Source: an uncultured Flavobacteriales bacterium (GTDB lineage: Bacteria; Bacteroidota; Bacteroidia; Flavobacteriales_D; Parvicellaceae). Taken from it: DNA of 64,000 bases. Where the stretch lies: positions 17,352-81,351 of the forward strand of contig CALJHN010000001.1 of NCBI GenBank assembly GCA_938075455.1, in the 5' to 3' direction. The notes under the pieces were generated by a model. That model was given only the letters and a program-made list of their open reading frames with translations, did no database searches and had not been told where the DNA came from. This document shows, one piece after another, positions 61,603 through 64,000 of this stretch (its first letter is position 1; every line of letters begins with the position of its first letter). Made by a program: the position numbers and the translations under genes.

Positions 61603-61884
61603 TTACTTAACTTTTTTAGTTTGAAACCTTACCCATTCAATGAATTTTTTTAGTTCTGGATGATTTTGAAGCTTTTCCTTGGTATTATAATCTAAAGCAA
61701 GTAATTTATGAGGAATAAGTTTATGAATCATCTTATGACAGTCTCTACAGATTTTTATACCATAGGAATTAATATCAAGAAAAGAGTATTTTTCTCTAAT
61801 GTGTTTGATTTTATGATTTTTTTTAGGAATTAAATGATGAAAAGTAAGTTCTCTTTTTCTGTTACACAATTCACAATTTCTCAT
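61603..61884 (-). CDS. HNH nuclease-like protein
   Basis: 93 residues from ATG 61884 (MRNCELCNRKREL); an ATG at 61905 adds seven residues and is possible. Zinc-binding CELC and CRDC pairs with the HH of FHHLIPKKNH and HKMIHK make a compact HNH (McrA-like) domain. It could be a homing, restriction or defence nuclease; nothing adjacent identifies it. It lies between repeat copies E and F. Confidence 0.8.
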   Translation of the reverse strand: MRNCELCNRKRELTFHHLIPKKNHKIKHIREKYSFLDINSYGIKICRDCHKMIHKLIPHKLLALDYNTKEKLQNHPELKKFIEWVRFQTKKVK

Positions 61885-61967
61885 TTTAAGACTTTGTTTA
61901 ATCAATATTTTTTAAAGTTGATAAAGAAATTGGAAGAGCATTGAATTCAGGTAAAATAAAGAATAAA

Positions 61968-62003
61968 AGAAAAATTGCGTTAGTTAAAAATGGAAAGGGA
62001 ATA
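61968..62003 (+). repeat. Dispersed repeat, copy F (divergent)
   Basis: AGAAAAATTGCGTTAGTTA then AAAATGGAAAGGGA matches the block order of copies D and E with several changes. It lies between the HNH nuclease start and the YwqK-like stop. Confidence 0.6.
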
Positions 62004-62032
62004 TTATATCAAAAACACTATTTAAAATTTTA

Positions 62033-62626
62033 TTAATCACAAGTTGTGTCGTTTCCTTCAATATCCCAACATTCTTTATTGATAATCTCACCTGTTTCTG
62101 AATATTTAATTCTTTTTACTAACTTACTAGATGTAGATGAAATTTTTTCATAAAACCTTTCTTTTAATAAATTTCCCTCACTGGACCAATTCTTATAGGA
62201 TCCTACTTTAACATTCATTTCAAAATAACTCTCTTTTTGAAGATTTCCATTTTCATACCAATTTTTGAAATTGCCATTGTTCCAACCATTTTTATAATAG
62301 CCTTCAAATTTCTTTTCCCCACTGTAGTACCAACCTTTTCTTAAACCATTCCTTTTACCGTTTTTAACATTAGTTTCAAACTTTAAATGAGGAATTGAAT
62401 CTGAGACATATGCATAATAGATTCTGTTTTTTATTTCTCTTCCATTTTCAAAATCTTTTTCGTACAATAATTTTCCAGAGCTATTATTTGCAAATGCAGT
62501 TCCATTAAAAGGGGATTTATTATGCATAAAAACTCCATCATTTGAAACCATTAAACTATCAAATAAAATTACATTTTGCCCAACAAAAAACATTGGAAAC
62601 ATCACTATGAATAGTGCTTTCTTCAT
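62033..62626 (-). CDS. YwqK/MORN-like repeat protein, paralogue of 45636
   Basis: 197 residues with a signal peptide (MKKALFIVMFPMFFVGQ). About four WY/NG units of about 23 residues: KGWYYSGEKKFEGYYKNG, FKNWYENGNLQKESYFEMN, YKNWSSEGNLLKERFYEK. It ends with CWDIEGNDTTC, shared with the 45636 protein. Repeat units of this kind occur in the YwqK antitoxin-like family, but no toxin is evident. Copies F and G flank it. Confidence 0.75.
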   Translation of the reverse strand: MKKALFIVMFPMFFVGQNVILFDSLMVSNDGVFMHNKSPFNGTAFANNSSGKLLYEKDFENGREIKNRIYYAYVSDSIPHLKFETNVKNGKRNGLRKGWYYSGEKKFEGYYKNGWNNGNFKNWYENGNLQKESYFEMNVKVGSYKNWSSEGNLLKERFYEKISSTSSKLVKRIKYSETGEIINKECWDIEGNDTTCD

Positions 62627-62651
62627 TTTGTAAGTTTTTAAGCATCAATAT

Positions 62652-62682
62652 AAGAAAAAGTTAAGAAAGCAGAGGGAGGTTA
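62652..62682 (+). repeat. Dispersed repeat, copy G (internal deletion)
   Basis: AAGAAAAAGTTAAGAAAGC then AGAGGGAGGTTAA; the GACTTAGTT block is missing. It lies 26 bp upstream of the YwqK-like start. Confidence 0.6.
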
Positions 62683-62683
62683 A

Positions 62684-62860
62684 TTATTTTCTATTAATTA
62701 ACAACAATTGTTTTGTAATTCTTTTCTTATATCTCCTTTGTCTTTGATTGGCTTTTGATGTAGAAGCCCTACAATGTTCACGCTTATAATAGACTAACTT
62801 CTCAATATCTGTTGCTTTTGAAACTTCATAAGCGCTATTCTCATAAGTACGTTTTGGCAT
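62684..62860 (-). CDS. Small basic protein (58 aa)
   Basis: 58-codon frame with ATG (62860): MPKRTYENSAYEVSKATDI, then a basic stretch HCRASTSKANQRQRRYKKR and a hydrophobic end QLLLINRK. About 17 Arg or Lys residues suggest nucleic-acid binding. Family not recognised. It would be transcribed towards the YwqK-like gene, with repeat copy G just downstream of its stop. Confidence 0.5.
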   Translation of the reverse strand: MPKRTYENSAYEVSKATDIEKLVYYKREHCRASTSKANQRQRRYKKRITKQLLLINRK

Positions 62861-62958
62861 AGTTTAAAAATTCAAATACTAATTTTATTTAAATTGATGC
62901 AAGCTTTGTTCAACATAAATTTTCAAGGAAAGTATAGGGTGGTTGATTAATTAAATCG

Positions 62959-63096
62959 TTATTTAGGCTTTTTTAAAAATAGTCCTAGCGGAAGAAATAA
63001 AAACAAGGCAAATATATTAAAATAGGCTCCAATAAGAGGTACTAATATCATTACTATTCCCCAAAAATATTTAGTTTTTATTTTAATTTTTGCCAT
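62959..63096 (-). CDS. Small membrane protein (45 aa)
   Basis: 45 codons with ATG at 63096: charged start MAKIKIKTKYFWG, then two hydrophobic segments (IVMILVPLIGAY and IFALFLFLPLGLFL) and a basic end KKPK. The profile of a bona fide small integral membrane protein; no homologue is named. Confidence 0.45.
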   Translation of the reverse strand: MAKIKIKTKYFWGIVMILVPLIGAYFNIFALFLFLPLGLFLKKPK

Positions 63097-63105
63097 TAAT
63101 TAAAG

Positions 63106-63315
63106 TTAAGAAATTGTTTTGATAAGCTCTGCACTATTATTACTTGCATAACTCACTTCCCTACTTACTTCGTATGTATTGATGTCAATAATAACCTGAT
63201 AAAGATTCCAGTTTCTAAAGACTGGATCATTACTTAATATAGGCTTTCTATTGTGAATATGTGATATGCTATCAATTTCTTCTGTGGTCAATAGAATAAC
63301 TTCGTTTTCTATCAT
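63106..63315 (-). CDS. Small hypothetical protein (69 aa)
   Basis: 69 residues from ATG 63315 (MIENEVILLTTEEID); an earlier ATG at 63372 would add a hydrophobic but unlikely 19-residue stretch. Soluble, Asn/Ser/Ile-rich, with VFRNWNLYQVIIDINTYEVS. No family recognised. It ends 9 bp before the small membrane protein start at 63096 on the same strand, so the two may be cotranscribed. Confidence 0.5.
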   Translation of the reverse strand: MIENEVILLTTEEIDSISHIHNRKPILSNDPVFRNWNLYQVIIDINTYEVSREVSYASNNSAELIKTIS

Positions 63316-63423
63316 AATAGACTTTACATATATTTTGAAGAGGACTATAACAACCATCTTGAATGATGGCAAAAAAGAATACGATAAGTATTTAATGAAA
63401 AGAATTTTAAGTAAATTTATTTC

Positions 63424-63552
63424 ATGAAATTTCTTAAATGGTATAAAACATTAACTGGATTTAGAAAAGCTGGTGTTGTTATGACTGCTATTATGATTGT
63501 TGTATTCATATTTGGTCCATTCTGGAGAACCTTATCCGCAACATTTAATTAA
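63424..63552 (+). CDS. Small membrane protein (42 aa)
   Basis: 42 codons from ATG 63424: MKFLKWYKTLTGFRKAGVV, a transmembrane helix (MTAIMIVVFIFG) and a short polar end (PFWRTLSATFN). It looks real by its amphipathic start and single helix. Function unknown. Confidence 0.45.
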   Translation: MKFLKWYKTLTGFRKAGVVMTAIMIVVFIFGPFWRTLSATFN

Positions 63553-63583
63553 AAAGTTTTTCAAGACTTAGTTAAAAAATGCT
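63551..63583 (+). repeat. Dispersed repeat, copy H (degenerate)
   Basis: AAAAAGTTTTTCAAGACTTA then GTTAAAAAATGC shares the GACTTAGTTAAAAAA block with copies D and E. The AAAGGGAGG block is absent. It is the copy nearest the tRNA gene. Confidence 0.5.
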
Positions 63584-63926
63584 TGTGAGAAAAATTCTCT
63601 AACTTAAAAAACTGACGGGTTATATGCTATTCTCTGCTAATTACTCTTTAAAGAAAAGTGATTTTATTTTGATATGGGGGGAGTTGATATGAAAGGTATA
63701 ATTCAGTTTTTTTAGCTTTTTTTATTACAAAATGCTGTCAATTTGCTGCCAATTTTAACTAAATTTAGACTGTAATTAAACTAATTGTTTATTTCTTTAA
63801 GTACTGTTTCAAATGAATAGAATACGTGTGTGAAGCGCAAGCTGAACTCACCAACCAAACCCCTATTCTACTCTGTTAAATTTGGTCTGTAATGACTAAG
63901 TTGTTGGAGGTTTGAAACAAAAAAAA
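63553..63926. other. Intergenic region before the tRNA gene
   Basis: 374 bp without a supported gene. It has a degenerate direct repeat: AAATTTAGACTGTAATTAAA near 63763 and AAATTTGGTCTGTAATGACT near 63880 (about 70% similar, over about 32 bp). Neither strand has an ORF of useful length. A mobile-element end or attachment site next to the tRNA is possible but not proven. Confidence 0.45.
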
Positions 63927-63948
63927 TGCTCAATATTTATATTGAGCA
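63927..63948 (-). terminator. Rho-independent terminator of the tRNA-Arg gene
   Basis: Perfect inverted repeat TGCTCAATAT / ATATTGAGCA (10-bp arms, 2-nt loop) followed on the minus strand by a T run of about eight (63920-63926). It lies 4 bp beyond the tRNA 3' end. Confidence 0.85.
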
Positions 63949-63952
63949 CTTG

Positions 63953-64000
63953 TGACCTCGACAGGATTCAAACCTGTAACCGCCTGAGCCGTAATCAGGT
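63953..64000 (-). tRNA. tRNA-Arg (anticodon ACG), 3' part
   Basis: The 3' portion read on the minus strand: anticodon stem-loop CCTGA-TTACGGC-TCAGG (anticodon ACG, purine 37), variable region, T-arm ACAGG-TTTGAAT-CCTGT and acceptor CGAGGTC plus discriminator A. The 5' half is outside the window. CCA is not encoded. ACG pairs with CGN-type codons after deamination of A34 to inosine. Confidence 0.85.

Noticed and set aside
57856..63583. Repeat copies A-H as a CRISPR array or an integron attC array
   Set aside because: Spacing is irregular, intervals hold whole genes, no cas or intI gene is present, and the GTTRRRY core sites of attC are not seen at the ends.
63715..63790. Short minus-strand frame as the end of an integrase gene
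   Set aside because: It is only about 22 codons after a stop and contains no recombinase motif, so it is not evidence of an integrase.

Overview
The window comes from an AT-rich chromosome of a Bacteroidota bacterium, most likely a marine member of the Flavobacteriales. Two secreted proteins end in type IX secretion (T9SS) sorting domains, and a third probably does. The sigma-A minus-7 box TAnnTTTG lies just upstream of many genes. The dihydroorotase homologue lacks its zinc motif, as in many Bacteroidota, and the small SRP RNA is of the Bacteroidota type. There is no IS element, prophage or CRISPR array.

Layout. 1-6.1 kb: the end of a methylmalonyl-CoA mutase subunit, unknown proteins, a TPR protein and gyrA. 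6.3-13.1 kb: protein quality control and cell division (clpC, a rhomboid protease, a TerB/DnaJ protein, htpG, a FtsB/DivIC protein, ruvX). 13.1-32.9 kb: housekeeping genes. These include dapD, a glycosyltransferase, tsaC-like and yciO-like paralogues, a CCA-adding-type enzyme, two VWA membrane proteins, fabG, a fused 2-oxoacid dehydrogenase E1, a secreted subtilase, SRP RNA, a transaldolase-like enzyme, mgsA and a YgjP-type metalloprotease.

34.0-44.2 kb is the most distinctive part: an uninterrupted 11-gene operon. It combines a type II FAS/PKS-like set (dehydratase, an active ketosynthase with a cysteine-less partner, ketoreductase, long acyl carrier protein, a saccharopine-dehydrogenase-like candidate enoyl reductase) with an MMPL/RND exporter and a phospholipid-assembly module (hydrolase, YnbA-like CDP-alcohol phosphotransferase, YnbB/CdsA-like cytidylyltransferase, PlsC-like acyltransferase). 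The simplest reading is synthesis, headgroup attachment and export of a non-standard lipid.

44.2-57.7 kb: a DEAD-box helicase, small proteins, a Crp/Fnr regulator, a 1905-residue T9SS-exported repeat adhesin, a decayed SRPBCC gene and several lipoproteins. 57.8-64 kb is accessory-like. Single genes or gene pairs (endonuclease I, sirtuin, NTF2-like lipoprotein, HNH nuclease, YwqK-like protein, small membrane proteins) are separated by at least six same-orientation copies of a roughly 35-bp repeat. The stretch ends at a tRNA-Arg(ACG) gene with its terminator. Several genes of fewer than 60 codons were found by reading the intergenic DNA directly.
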